Shown piece after piece: positions 24,999 to 33,265 of a stretch of DNA of 44,219 nt. Where the stretch lies: assembly GCA_016288495.1 (NCBI GenBank), contig JAEEZH010000147.1, positions 1 to 44,219 of the forward strand, given 5' to 3'. This DNA comes from Lachnospiraceae bacterium. GTDB taxonomy: Bacteria; Bacillota; Clostridia; Lachnospirales; Lachnospiraceae. The notes under the pieces are model-generated. The model was not told the origin of the DNA, ran no database searches, and saw nothing but the letters and a program-made list of their open reading frames with translations. Made by a program: the position numbers and the translations under genes. The first letter of the stretch is position 1; each line of letters begins with the position of its first letter.

Positions 24999-27212
24999 AT
25001 GGGCTGGTTTGGCGAACAGATACGTGAAAGAAAGAATACGGATCACGAAATGTTTGAGGATTCATTTCAGGCGATCGCCGGTGCTGTTATGGGCCGGCGG
25101 CTTTATGATGCCCTGAATGATGACAGCGTGCAGACTGCTGACGCCATAGGGGAGATCCTTAAATATTATCATCTGAAAGCTGCCGAGGTTCCGGATGAGA
25201 TCAAGGATATGGGGGAAGTGCTGGAGTACCTGCTCCGTCCCCACGGTATCATGACCCGGTCCGTAAGACTGGAGCGCGGCTGGTATAGGGATGCCTACGG
25301 CGCCATGCTGGGCACCTTAAAAAGCGATGGCAGCGTGGTTGCCCTCGTCCCCTGCGGGATCAGCGGTTACAGGTTTTATGACCGGAAAAACGATAAATAT
25401 GTGACCATAAACCGGAATACCGAAAAGCTTATCGAGGAAGATGCTATTGCATTTTACAAGCCCTTTCCTTTGAAGAGCATGTCCATAGTCGTTTTTCTGA
25501 AGTATATCCTGGAACAGATGGCGCCGTCGGATCTGGCCATGCTGGTCGCGGCTACCATGGCGGCTACCATGACAGGTATGCTCATGCCGAGACTGAATGC
25601 TGTTCTGTTTTCAAAAGTACTTATGTCCCACAGTATTTCGGTGCTGTCTTCCATGGCCGTTTATATGATCTGTGCTTCGTTGTCTGCCAGTCTGTTCGGC
25701 CTGGTCAGGGATCTGGCTTCGAAACGGATCATTACAAAAATGAATCTCTCGGTGGAGGCGGCAGCCGTGATGAGGGTATTATCGCTTCCGGCCTCTTTTT
25801 TCAAGGAATACAGTTCGGGTGAACTGGCTGACCGTCTGAATTATATCAGTTCCCTTGCCCAGCAGCTGGTGGGGACCGCAATATCCATGGGACTTACAAG
25901 TGTATTTTCACTGGCATATATCTCACAGATCTTTGTTTACACTCCCTCCCTGGTGATCCCGTCGCTTTTGATCCTTCTGTCCACGACACTGATCTCGCTG
26001 ATCACGGTTGTGATGCAGATCGGGGTATCCAGGAAGCGTATGGAATATGCGGCGAAGGAGAGCGGGCTTTGTCACTCGCTTATTACCGGAATACAAAAGA
26101 TCAGACTGGCAGGAGCCGAAAAAAGAGCTTTCTCAAAATGGGGAATGCTCTATTCCAGGAGTGCTTCCCTGGCGTATAATCCCCCTCTTTTCCTGAAACT
26201 GCAGAATGTATTTTCCGTGGCCGTTACCCTGGTGGGAACCATGATCCTGTACTATGGTGCGGTCAGCGAGGGCGTATCGGTTCCCGAATACTATGCATTT
26301 ATGTCGGCGTACGGTATGGTAAGCGGTGCATTTTTATCCTTTGGGGCTCTGGCTTCGGGACTGGCACAGATAAAACCGGTGCTGGAGATGGCTGCCCCCA
26401 TTCTTTCGGCGGTTCCCGAGGTGAATGAGAACAAAGCCATGGTGACATCTCTTTCCGGAAACATAGAGCTTTGCAATGTTACTTTCCGGTACAGGGACGA
26501 TATGCCGCCGGTGCTGGACGATCTGAGTCTTAAGATACGCGCCGGCCAGTACGTGGCCATAGTCGGAAAAACAGGCTGCGGTAAATCGACGCTTATGAGC
26601 ATACTCCTGGGTTTTGAAAAGCCCCAGAAAGGTGCGGTTTATTATGACGGTAAGGATCTGAATTCCCTTGACCTTAAGTCGCTTCGAAGCCATATCGGAA
26701 GTGTGCTTCAAAACGGAAAGCTCTTCATGGGCGATATATATTCGAATATAGTGATCTCTTCTCCCGGACTGTCCCTGGAACATGCATGGGAAGCCGCAGA
26801 GCTTGCCGGTCTTGCGGATGATATCAGACAGATGCCCATGGGGATGCATACCGTTATTTCGGAGGGACAGGGCGGTATATCCGGAGGACAGCGTCAGAGG
26901 CTTATGATAGCCAGGGCAGTGGCGCCCCGGCCCAGGATACTTATGTTTGACGAGGCCACCAGTGCCCTTGACAATATTACCCAGATGCAGGTGTCGAAGG
27001 CTCTGGACAGGATGAAATGCACAAGGCTCGTTATCGCACACAGACTCAGCACAATAAAAGAGTGTGACAGGATAATAGTTCTGGATAACGGAAAGATAAT
27101 TGAAGACGGCAGCTACGAGGAACTCATTGCCAATAACGGGTTCTTCACATCTCTTGTGGAGAGACAGCGTCTGGATGATACTGCATATGTGGGAAAGACC
27201 ACGGCATTCTGA
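24999..27212 (+). CDS. NHLM-type ABC transporter permease/ATP-binding protein (no peptidase)
   Basis: A 737-residue ABC half-transporter. The first 150 residues are a cytosolic domain that is not a C39 peptidase, since it lacks the Cys/His motifs. A six-helix membrane domain (about 170-470) follows, then an ATPase with Walker A GKTGCGKST (about 523), signature ISGGQRQR and Walker B RILMFDEATSALD. This layout matches the second ABC protein of NHLM systems (TIGR03797 type). It probably forms a heterodimer or serial pair with the peptidase ABC transporter directly upstream. Confidence 0.88.
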   Translation: MGWFGEQIRERKNTDHEMFEDSFQAIAGAVMGRRLYDALNDDSVQTADAIGEILKYYHLKAAEVPDEIKDMGEVLEYLLRPHGIMTRSVRLERGWYRDAYGAMLGTLKSDGSVVALVPCGISGYRFYDRKNDKYVTINRNTEKLIEEDAIAFYKPFPLKSMSIVVFLKYILEQMAPSDLAMLVAATMAATMTGMLMPRLNAVLFSKVLMSHSISVLSSMAVYMICASLSASLFGLVRDLASKRIITKMNLSVEAAAVMRVLSLPASFFKEYSSGELADRLNYISSLAQQLVGTAISMGLTSVFSLAYISQIFVYTPSLVIPSLLILLSTTLISLITVVMQIGVSRKRMEYAAKESGLCHSLITGIQKIRLAGAEKRAFSKWGMLYSRSASLAYNPPLFLKLQNVFSVAVTLVGTMILYYGAVSEGVSVPEYYAFMSAYGMVSGAFLSFGALASGLAQIKPVLEMAAPILSAVPEVNENKAMVTSLSGNIELCNVTFRYRDDMPPVLDDLSLKIRAGQYVAIVGKTGCGKSTLMSILLGFEKPQKGAVYYDGKDLNSLDLKSLRSHIGSVLQNGKLFMGDIYSNIVISSPGLSLEHAWEAAELAGLADDIRQMPMGMHTVISEGQGGISGGQRQRLMIARAVAPRPRILMFDEATSALDNITQMQVSKALDRMKCTRLVIAHRLSTIKECDRIIVLDNGKIIEDGSYEELIANNGFFTSLVERQRLDDTAYVGKTTAF

Positions 27213-27275
27213 CCGGCAGGTCGGGCTGTTGTTTGGAACAGGGCATCAGGAAGATGCATAATAAAAGGAGAGAAT

Positions 27276-28907
27276 ATGGTAATCTGTAAAAGCTGTGGCG
27301 CATTTATGAGGTTCGATCCTGACAGTCAGAAGATGAAGTGCGATTATTGCGAGTCATCTCTTGAACCGGCTGAAGTCATGGCAGGAAAGGGCAGTGAGAA
27401 CGTCACGGATCTTGAAACTGTGATATATACCTGTCCCCAGTGCGGCGGTGAGATCCTGTGGGATGACGACACGGCCGCGACCTTCTGCAGTTATTGCGGC
27501 GCATCCGCAGTCACGCTGGACAAGAGGCTGGAAAGCGTGGAACGGCCGGAAAAGATCATACCCTTTGCCATTTCAAAGGAAAAGGCGATACAGAGCTATA
27601 TCGACACGGTAAAAAAAGCGCTGTTTGCTCCGGATCATATGAAACAGGATACTACGGTAAATATGTTCCGGGGTATTTATATGCCCTACTGGTGTTACGA
27701 TGTGTCCCATGAGGGCCGGATCCGGGTCAGGGGGACAAGAAGCTATAGAAGGGGCGATTATAAGCATACGGAATTATATGACATAGACGCCCAGGTCGAT
27801 GCTATGTGCAGCGGTATATCCTTTGACGCATCGGCGTCCTTTTCGGACGCCATGAGCAGTGCCATAGCCCCTTTTTATACCCAGCAGTCAAAGGATTTTG
27901 ACGAGGTTTTTCTGAGTGGATTTTATGCGGACAGGTGCACCGTGCCCTGCAGGATATACGAAGGCGCGGCCTGCGAGATCGCAGAGGATGAGATATCCGG
28001 ACAGCTCCAGAAGCAGCTGGGGCATTATTCTCTGTCTTTGTCAAAGGCCACGGGCGACGGAGCACAGGCCGGAATGTCCGGCCGGCTTTGCTATTTTCCC
28101 GTATGGTTTCTTGCGATCAGGAATAAGGGCGGTACTCATGTGAGCTATGCCGTGGTGAACGGACAGACAGGTAAGGTGGCTGCCGATCTTCCCGTGGACT
28201 ACAAAAAATATATCCTGGGCTCACTGCTTCTGGCTTTGCCCATCATATTTCTTCTGAATACCTTTCTTCTTCTGAGTCCGCAGATCATTTTGATGGGGGC
28301 GGTGATCTTTGCGGTCCTTTCTTTTTTGATGCTCAGCAAACAGCTGGATCAGATATATACCAGGAAAATGAATTTTGATGACAAAGGCATAGTGTATAAC
28401 AGCATGGTCAGGACCGATGATGAACCTGAAGAAATGTCTGTCGTCTCTTCACAGCCGGCTTCAAAACTCAGGGATAAGGAAGTGAAGGCCGATGGTTTGC
28501 CTTCAGTTCTGTCACTGATCCTGGGGTTATATTTTGTCATAGCCATATGGGATTCTTTTGATTATGTGCCAGATGAACTGAAATATGCGGCCGTGGGGAT
28601 AGTGGCATGCATCTTTGCAGTCAGGTTTGCATTAAAGATGGCTTTAGGCAGGAAGACCGAAAGGGGGAAGAGGGTCATGTATATGCCTTTTTCCGAAAAA
28701 CTCCCTGTCCTGCTGAAACCCATAACGGCGGTTGCGGCGGCGGTTATCGTAGCGATCTTTAATCCGGTCCATGATTACTATTATTACGGCGTTGCTATTT
28801 TTTCGATGGTCATGGTGCTTTTGTCCTTCTGTGATCTGGTAAGGGGCAATAATGAGCTTTGCTTAAGGAAACCGCCTCAGATGAACAGACGGGGAGGTGA
28901 TATGTGA
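27276..28907 (+). CDS. Membrane protein with two zinc ribbons, unknown function
   Basis: A 543-residue protein. Two zinc ribbons occur at the N-terminus: CKSCG/CDYC (about 4-28) and CPQCG/CSYC (about 54-77). A cytosolic region of about 230 residues follows, rich in Tyr and Trp (RGIYMPYWCYDVSHEGRIRVRG), then about six membrane helices from residue 308 on. A charged loop (EPEEMSVVSSQPASKLRDKE) separates helices 2 and 3. The gene has a strong AAAGGAGAG ribosome site, lies 63 bp behind the second ABC gene and overlaps the TPM gene by 4 bp. I know no defined function; context suggests a role in or beside the export module. Confidence 0.75.
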   Translation: MVICKSCGAFMRFDPDSQKMKCDYCESSLEPAEVMAGKGSENVTDLETVIYTCPQCGGEILWDDDTAATFCSYCGASAVTLDKRLESVERPEKIIPFAISKEKAIQSYIDTVKKALFAPDHMKQDTTVNMFRGIYMPYWCYDVSHEGRIRVRGTRSYRRGDYKHTELYDIDAQVDAMCSGISFDASASFSDAMSSAIAPFYTQQSKDFDEVFLSGFYADRCTVPCRIYEGAACEIAEDEISGQLQKQLGHYSLSLSKATGDGAQAGMSGRLCYFPVWFLAIRNKGGTHVSYAVVNGQTGKVAADLPVDYKKYILGSLLLALPIIFLLNTFLLLSPQIILMGAVIFAVLSFLMLSKQLDQIYTRKMNFDDKGIVYNSMVRTDDEPEEMSVVSSQPASKLRDKEVKADGLPSVLSLILGLYFVIAIWDSFDYVPDELKYAAVGIVACIFAVRFALKMALGRKTERGKRVMYMPFSEKLPVLLKPITAVAAAVIVAIFNPVHDYYYYGVAIFSMVMVLLSFCDLVRGNNELCLRKPPQMNRRGGDM

Positions 28908-29704
28908 TGAGAACTTTTGTAAAAAGACTGACGCAAAACCTTCTGTTGCTGTGTGTCCTGATGGCTTTGGTATCCGGGACCGTTGTGGTGTCCGCCTCAG
29001 AATACGCAGCTCCCGAGCCGAAATATGTGAATCCGGATACACATTACGGTGTGTATATTGATGAGAGGTGGGGCATAATGACAAGTGCTGAAAAAGAAGC
29101 TCTCGCGGAAACCATGAAGGGTATAACCGAGTATGGTAATGCAGTATTCCTGACTGAAGGTAATACCTATGATCCGGGCTCATACTGCGAATCCTATTAT
29201 CTCAGCTATTTCGGCCCCGAGGTGAACGGAGTTCTGTTCTATATTGACCCCGAATGGCTTTATATTTATTCGGAAGGGGACTGTAATGATGCTTTGGGAA
29301 AGAAATACGGTGATATCATAACGGATAATGTGTATACCTATTGTAATCCCGGGAATTATCTTAGATGCTGCGTGGACGCCTTTACACAGATACATAATGT
29401 CCTTGAGGGCAAAAGGGTTCCGCAGCCCATGAAATATGCCTGTAATATCATCCTGGGTCTTCTGATAGCCTTTTTTATAACCTTTGTGATCGTTTATAAA
29501 AAGTCCCGGCTTAAACCGGCGACGGATCAGATCATGCTCAAGGGGGGCGATTCATTTTGTAACGTATCCGATGTTCATTCCATGATGACTGATCATACCA
29601 GGGTATATTCACCCCGAAGCTCGGGAAGCGGAGGACATCACGGAGGCGGCGGAGGTCATCACAGCGGAGGACATCGCGGAGGCGGAGGCGGCCACAGACA
29701 CTAA
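28904..29704 (+). CDS. TPM-domain protein with C-terminal His/Gly tandem repeat
   Basis: A 266-residue secreted, membrane-anchored protein. A Sec signal peptide (about 1-33) is followed by a TPM/DUF4-like extracellular domain (about 45-165; GVYIDERWGIMTSAEKEALAETM, NGVLFYIDPEWLYIYSEG). A membrane helix lies at about 184-204, and a cytosolic tail ends in two 12-residue His/Gly units. TPM proteins usually end in Gly/Ser-rich tails; here His replaces much of the Ser. It overlaps the zinc-ribbon gene by 4 bp and is last in the operon. Confidence 0.8.
   Translation: MMRTFVKRLTQNLLLLCVLMALVSGTVVVSASEYAAPEPKYVNPDTHYGVYIDERWGIMTSAEKEALAETMKGITEYGNAVFLTEGNTYDPGSYCESYYLSYFGPEVNGVLFYIDPEWLYIYSEGDCNDALGKKYGDIITDNVYTYCNPGNYLRCCVDAFTQIHNVLEGKRVPQPMKYACNIILGLLIAFFITFVIVYKKSRLKPATDQIMLKGGDSFCNVSDVHSMMTDHTRVYSPRSSGSGGHHGGGGGHHSGGHRGGGGGHRH
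29630..29701 (+). repeat. 36-bp tandem duplication encoding the His/Gly tail
   Basis: Two adjacent 36-bp units, 29630-29665 and 29666-29701. They encode GGHHGGGGGHHS and GGHRGGGGGHRH, and lie exactly at the 3' end of the TPM gene up to its stop codon. The reading frame is kept. Confidence 0.8.
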
Positions 29705-29741
29705 ATCGGCTAAAAACAGCTTTTCCTTCCCCATGATTTTG

Positions 29742-29750
29742 TGGTATAAT
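29742..29750 (+). promoter_or_regulatory. Extended -10 promoter for the GH5/acetylation operon
   Basis: TGGTATAAT: a TGN element joined to a perfect TATAAT at 29745-29750. The -35 candidate (TTTCCT at 29722-29727) is weak. The GH5 start is 45 bp downstream. Confidence 0.65.
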
Positions 29751-29795
29751 ATAAAAACGTATTTTTTGTGGCTGCATCCGAAAGGAGTCGGGATC

Positions 29796-30824
29796 ATGAA
29801 AAGATGGAAAGGCTTTGAACATGGAATAAATCTGGGGGGCTGGCTTTCACAGTGTGATCACAGCGTATCGCGCTATGAGAGTTTCATCTCGGAAAAGGAT
29901 ATTGAGACCATTGCGAAATGGGGGCTTGATCATGTCAGGCTGCCTATTGATTATGAACTGATAGAAGATGATAACGGCGGTTTTAAGGAGGAGGGCTTTG
30001 TTTATATAGACAGGGCCCTCCTTTGGTGTCGTAAATACGGACTTAACATGGTCCTGGATCTGCACAAGACCTTTGGATTTTCTTTTGATTTCGGAGAAAA
30101 TGAAAAAGGATTTTTTGAAAATGAGAAGTTTCAGGAACGGTTTTACCGTTTATGGGAAGAGCTGGCAAAAAGATATGGCAATTCCGGCGCCGATGTGGCT
30201 TTTGAACTTTTGAACGAGGTCACCGAAAAGGAGTACTGTGATTCCTGGAACCGTATAGCGAAGAAATGTATTGAACGGATCAGGGCTCTGGCTCCGAAGG
30301 TTGTCATTCTCACGGGAGGCTACTGGAATAACAGTGTGGATGCCCTTCCCGATCTGCTCCCTCCTTACGATGATAATATAGTCTATAATTTTCATTTTTA
30401 TGAGCCTCTTATCTTTACCCATCAGGGGGCGTACTGGGCTCCGGGTATGGACACTTCGTTCCGTATCGGTATAGATGCCGACTATGGTACCCTTCAGGCC
30501 CAGACGGACCGCTATCTCAAACAGGTATCCGTGGGCTTTTCCGACTTCCCCCGGGATCATGTCCTGGGAAAGGAATTTTTCGAGCATTGTTTCGAAAAGG
30601 CCGTAAAGATAGCCGAAGAGAGAAATGTGGCCCTCTATTGCGGCGAATACGGAGTGATAGATCTGGCGGCGCCCGATGACATTCTGGCCTGGTACAAAAT
30701 GATAGGGGAGACATTCAATGAATTCGGTATAGGAAGGGCAGCCTGGAGCTACCGGGAGATGAATTTCTCATTCATTGACGACCACATGTCGGCAATACTT
30801 CCGCAGGTTCTCAAATACCTGTGA
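29796..30824 (+). CDS. Glycoside hydrolase family 5, cytoplasmic
   Basis: A 342-residue TIM-barrel glycosidase. It starts KRWKGFEHGINLGGWLSQ and contains VRLPIDYELI and LDLHKTFGFSF. The acid/base glutamate is in FELLNEVTEKEY, a NYNFHFYEP-like strand follows, and the nucleophile glutamate is in LYCGEYGVID. No signal peptide is present, so it works inside the cell, probably on imported or self-made beta-linked oligosaccharides. I chose ATG 29796 because AAAGGAG sits 8 bases before it; an upstream ATG at 29733 would put the promoter inside the gene. It leads a likely operon with the MBOAT/SGNH pair. Confidence 0.88.
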   Translation: MKRWKGFEHGINLGGWLSQCDHSVSRYESFISEKDIETIAKWGLDHVRLPIDYELIEDDNGGFKEEGFVYIDRALLWCRKYGLNMVLDLHKTFGFSFDFGENEKGFFENEKFQERFYRLWEELAKRYGNSGADVAFELLNEVTEKEYCDSWNRIAKKCIERIRALAPKVVILTGGYWNNSVDALPDLLPPYDDNIVYNFHFYEPLIFTHQGAYWAPGMDTSFRIGIDADYGTLQAQTDRYLKQVSVGFSDFPRDHVLGKEFFEHCFEKAVKIAEERNVALYCGEYGVIDLAAPDDILAWYKMIGETFNEFGIGRAAWSYREMNFSFIDDHMSAILPQVLKYL

Positions 30825-30863
30825 GTAACGGTGAGGATACCGGTGCCTGGGAAGGATAGATAA

Positions 30864-32303
30864 ATGTCTTTTATTTCTCTTCAATATGCTATATTTCTGG
30901 CGGTGGTTTTCGGACTGTACTGGATCGTACCCCGCACTTACCGCTGGATCATCCTTCTGATATCCGGCTATGTGTTTTATGCTTTTGCCGGGGCGGAATA
31001 TCTGTTGCTGCTGCTGTATATCACGGGCTTTTCATATTTCTGGTCGGTCAAGGGAAAAGGCAGACTCTCGGATCTGTTGGCCGTATTATTCACGATCCTC
31101 CCGCTTTTGTATTTTAAATATTATGTTTTTCTGACAGAGAATATTATGAGGCTCGTCAGGGCGTTTCACAGGGTGGAAGGCTACGATATGGTGGATATAG
31201 CGGTCCCCTTGGGTATTTCCTTCTATACCTTTTCCGCCCTTGCCTATGTCATAGACTGCCGTTCGGGAAAGATCAAACCCTTTGAGAATATCTTTCATCT
31301 GGCAGCAGGTCTTTCGTTTTTCCCCTGTCTTCTTTCGGGTCCTATAGAACGACAGCAGAAGCTGGTCCCTGCAATAGTCGGGGGCAGCGATTTTACCTAT
31401 GAGAAGGGAACCTGGGGCCTTAAGACCATAGCCTGGGGTCTGTTTAAAAAACTGGTGGTGGCGGATCTTTTCGGACTGACCGTGGACAGCGTTTATTCAA
31501 GGCTTGATATGTTTAAGGGCTGGCCCGTCCTGCTTGCCGTATTTATGTATTCCATCCAGATATATTGTGATTTCTCCGGGTATTCGGATATCGCCATCGG
31601 CTCTGCGGCGCTGTTGGGAATAGATCTGGATAAGAATTTTGATGCTCCTTATCTGTCCCTGTCCATCAAGGAATTCTGGTCACGCTGGCATATCTCCCTT
31701 TCCTCCTGGCTCAGGGATTACATTTACATCCCTCTTGGAGGAAACAGGAAGGGTACGTTCCTGCGTGATATCAATCTGCTGATCACTTTTTTTGTCAGCG
31801 GGCTCTGGCATGGGGCTGACTGGTCTTTTGTAGTCTGGGGCATGATGCACGGTCTGTTCCTGACATTTGAGAATCATTTCTCATATCTTGAAAAAGGCCG
31901 TATCTTTAAAACCAGACCAATGAGATGGCTGCGTATCCTTCTGGATTTCATTCTGATAAGCGCAGCCTGGGTCTTCTTCAGGGCTGATACCATAGACGAG
32001 GCATTGACGGTATTTCGCAATGCTGTCAGTTCGGGACCTGCGATCCCCCCGGAGGCGGGGGTGACTGTGGCCGATACCTTTATCCTGCTGGGGATAGATT
32101 CCCTCTGGGACGGAGCCAAGCCTGTGATCGCTTTTGTTGTATTGTTCATTTATGATGTGGTGGGACAGAAGAGAGACCTGTGGAAGATAGTAAGCAGACG
32201 TCCCAGGATAGTCAGATGGATCCTCTATATCTTTATTGCCATCGTGATAGTATTTATGAAGCCTGAATTCCAAAGTGCCAGGTTCATCTATTTTAAGTTT
32301 TAA
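30864..32303 (+). CDS. MBOAT-family O-acyltransferase (AlgI/DltB-like)
   Basis: A 479-residue membrane protein with about 11 helices. It transfers acetyl or another acyl group across the membrane to a polymer-modifying partner. Key motifs are CLLSGPIERQ, FCDFSGYSDIAIG-like YCDFSGYSDIAIGSAALLG, EFWSRWHISLSSWLRDYIY (His276) and the catalytic GLWHGADWSFVVWG (His316). Length and motifs are normal for AlgI/PatA-like proteins. It is followed after 3 bp by an SGNH-type partner, the usual two-gene O-acetylation unit. Its target, EPS or wall polymer, is unknown. Confidence 0.92.
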   Translation: MSFISLQYAIFLAVVFGLYWIVPRTYRWIILLISGYVFYAFAGAEYLLLLLYITGFSYFWSVKGKGRLSDLLAVLFTILPLLYFKYYVFLTENIMRLVRAFHRVEGYDMVDIAVPLGISFYTFSALAYVIDCRSGKIKPFENIFHLAAGLSFFPCLLSGPIERQQKLVPAIVGGSDFTYEKGTWGLKTIAWGLFKKLVVADLFGLTVDSVYSRLDMFKGWPVLLAVFMYSIQIYCDFSGYSDIAIGSAALLGIDLDKNFDAPYLSLSIKEFWSRWHISLSSWLRDYIYIPLGGNRKGTFLRDINLLITFFVSGLWHGADWSFVVWGMMHGLFLTFENHFSYLEKGRIFKTRPMRWLRILLDFILISAAWVFFRADTIDEALTVFRNAVSSGPAIPPEAGVTVADTFILLGIDSLWDGAKPVIAFVVLFIYDVVGQKRDLWKIVSRRPRIVRWILYIFIAIVIVFMKPEFQSARFIYFKF

Positions 32304-32306
32304 CGT

Positions 32307-33251
32307 ATGAAAAGGTTTTTTATCAAGCTGATAGTATATATGCTGCTTACCGGGCTGGTGTATACGTTCATCACCATCTCGGTGATCACGGTCATTTCGC
32401 CTCAGTATTCCGGCGGATATCAGGCCTCGTTTGAGGATAAGCTGGACCGGCTGGTCAGCCTGAGATCGCCGAAGATCATTTTAGTGGGCAATTCCAATCT
32501 TGCCTTTGGCATGGATTCTGCGCTTCTTTCCGAAAAGACCGGAATGGATGTGGTGAATCTGGGGCTTCATGGAGACCTGGGAAACATCTTTCATGAAAAC
32601 ATGGCTAAATATAATATAGGGAAAGGTGATCTGGTGATCGTATGTCATTCCGATTATGATGATACGGGCAGGATCATAAATCCGGCAATGGCCTGGATCA
32701 CCATAGAAAATCATTATGATCACTGGGGGGTCATAGACCCTGCGGATATTCCCGCCATGGTGATCAGCATGCCTAAGTATATAGAAAGAGCGCTGGGACT
32801 CTATGTTGAGAAAAAAGGAAATACGGAGACGAATGATGCATATTGCCGTTCAGCCTTTAATGAATACGGCGATAATGTATATCCACGTCCTGAGCGGATA
32901 TGCTCCATAGAGGAGTTTGAAGAGCCGAAGGAACCTGAGTACAGTGAGGAGTGTGTAAGCCGTCTTAACGAACTTAATGAATACTGTAATGAGGCCGGGG
33001 CCACCCTTCTGGTGGCAGGCTGTCCCATTGCGGACGGTGAGTATTCCCTGGATGGCGAAGTATACAAAAAATTCAGGGATGAGCTGGATAAGGAGCTCGA
33101 CTGTACCATCATATCGGATTTTTCGGATTACATGTTTGATTATGATTATTTTTATGATTCGCCGCTGCATCTCACCGATTACGGCGTAAAAATGCGTACC
33201 ATGCAGCTGGTGGAAGATATAGACAGATGGAAAGCCGGGATCTCCATATGA
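32307..33251 (+). CDS. SGNH-like O-acetylation partner protein
   Basis: A 314-residue protein with one N-terminal membrane helix (about 7-29) and an extracellular SGNH-hydrolase-like domain. The serine block is GNSN with Ser63. The C-terminal catalytic pair is in DSPLHLTDYG, Asp284 and His288. A middle segment (VIVCHSDYDDTGR) fills the usual block position. As the partner of the MBOAT protein 3 bp upstream it should move the acetyl group onto the polymer outside the membrane, like DltD or AlgX/PatB in function, though its sequence class differs. The target is not known. Confidence 0.82.
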   Translation: MKRFFIKLIVYMLLTGLVYTFITISVITVISPQYSGGYQASFEDKLDRLVSLRSPKIILVGNSNLAFGMDSALLSEKTGMDVVNLGLHGDLGNIFHENMAKYNIGKGDLVIVCHSDYDDTGRIINPAMAWITIENHYDHWGVIDPADIPAMVISMPKYIERALGLYVEKKGNTETNDAYCRSAFNEYGDNVYPRPERICSIEEFEEPKEPEYSEECVSRLNELNEYCNEAGATLLVAGCPIADGEYSLDGEVYKKFRDELDKELDCTIISDFSDYMFDYDYFYDSPLHLTDYGVKMRTMQLVEDIDRWKAGISI

Positions 33252-33265
33252 GGATGCCGGCTTTT
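33231..33265. terminator. Bidirectional terminator between convergent genes
   Basis: AAAGCCGG (33231-33238) pairs with CCGGCTTT (33257-33264) around an 18-base loop. A/T ends on both sides let it serve the + strand SGNH gene, whose stop lies in the loop, and the minus strand AEC gene, whose stop is in the stem. Confidence 0.65.

Noticed and set aside
27213..27275. Possible promoter TTGGAA-18-CATAAT before the zinc-ribbon gene
   Set aside because: The -10 lies nearly on the ribosome binding site and the spacing is 18 bp; too weak to call, co-transcription with the ABC genes is simpler.
29733..29795. Upstream ATG extension of the GH5 gene
   Set aside because: It would place the TATAAT box within the gene; the AAAGGAG site supports ATG 29796.
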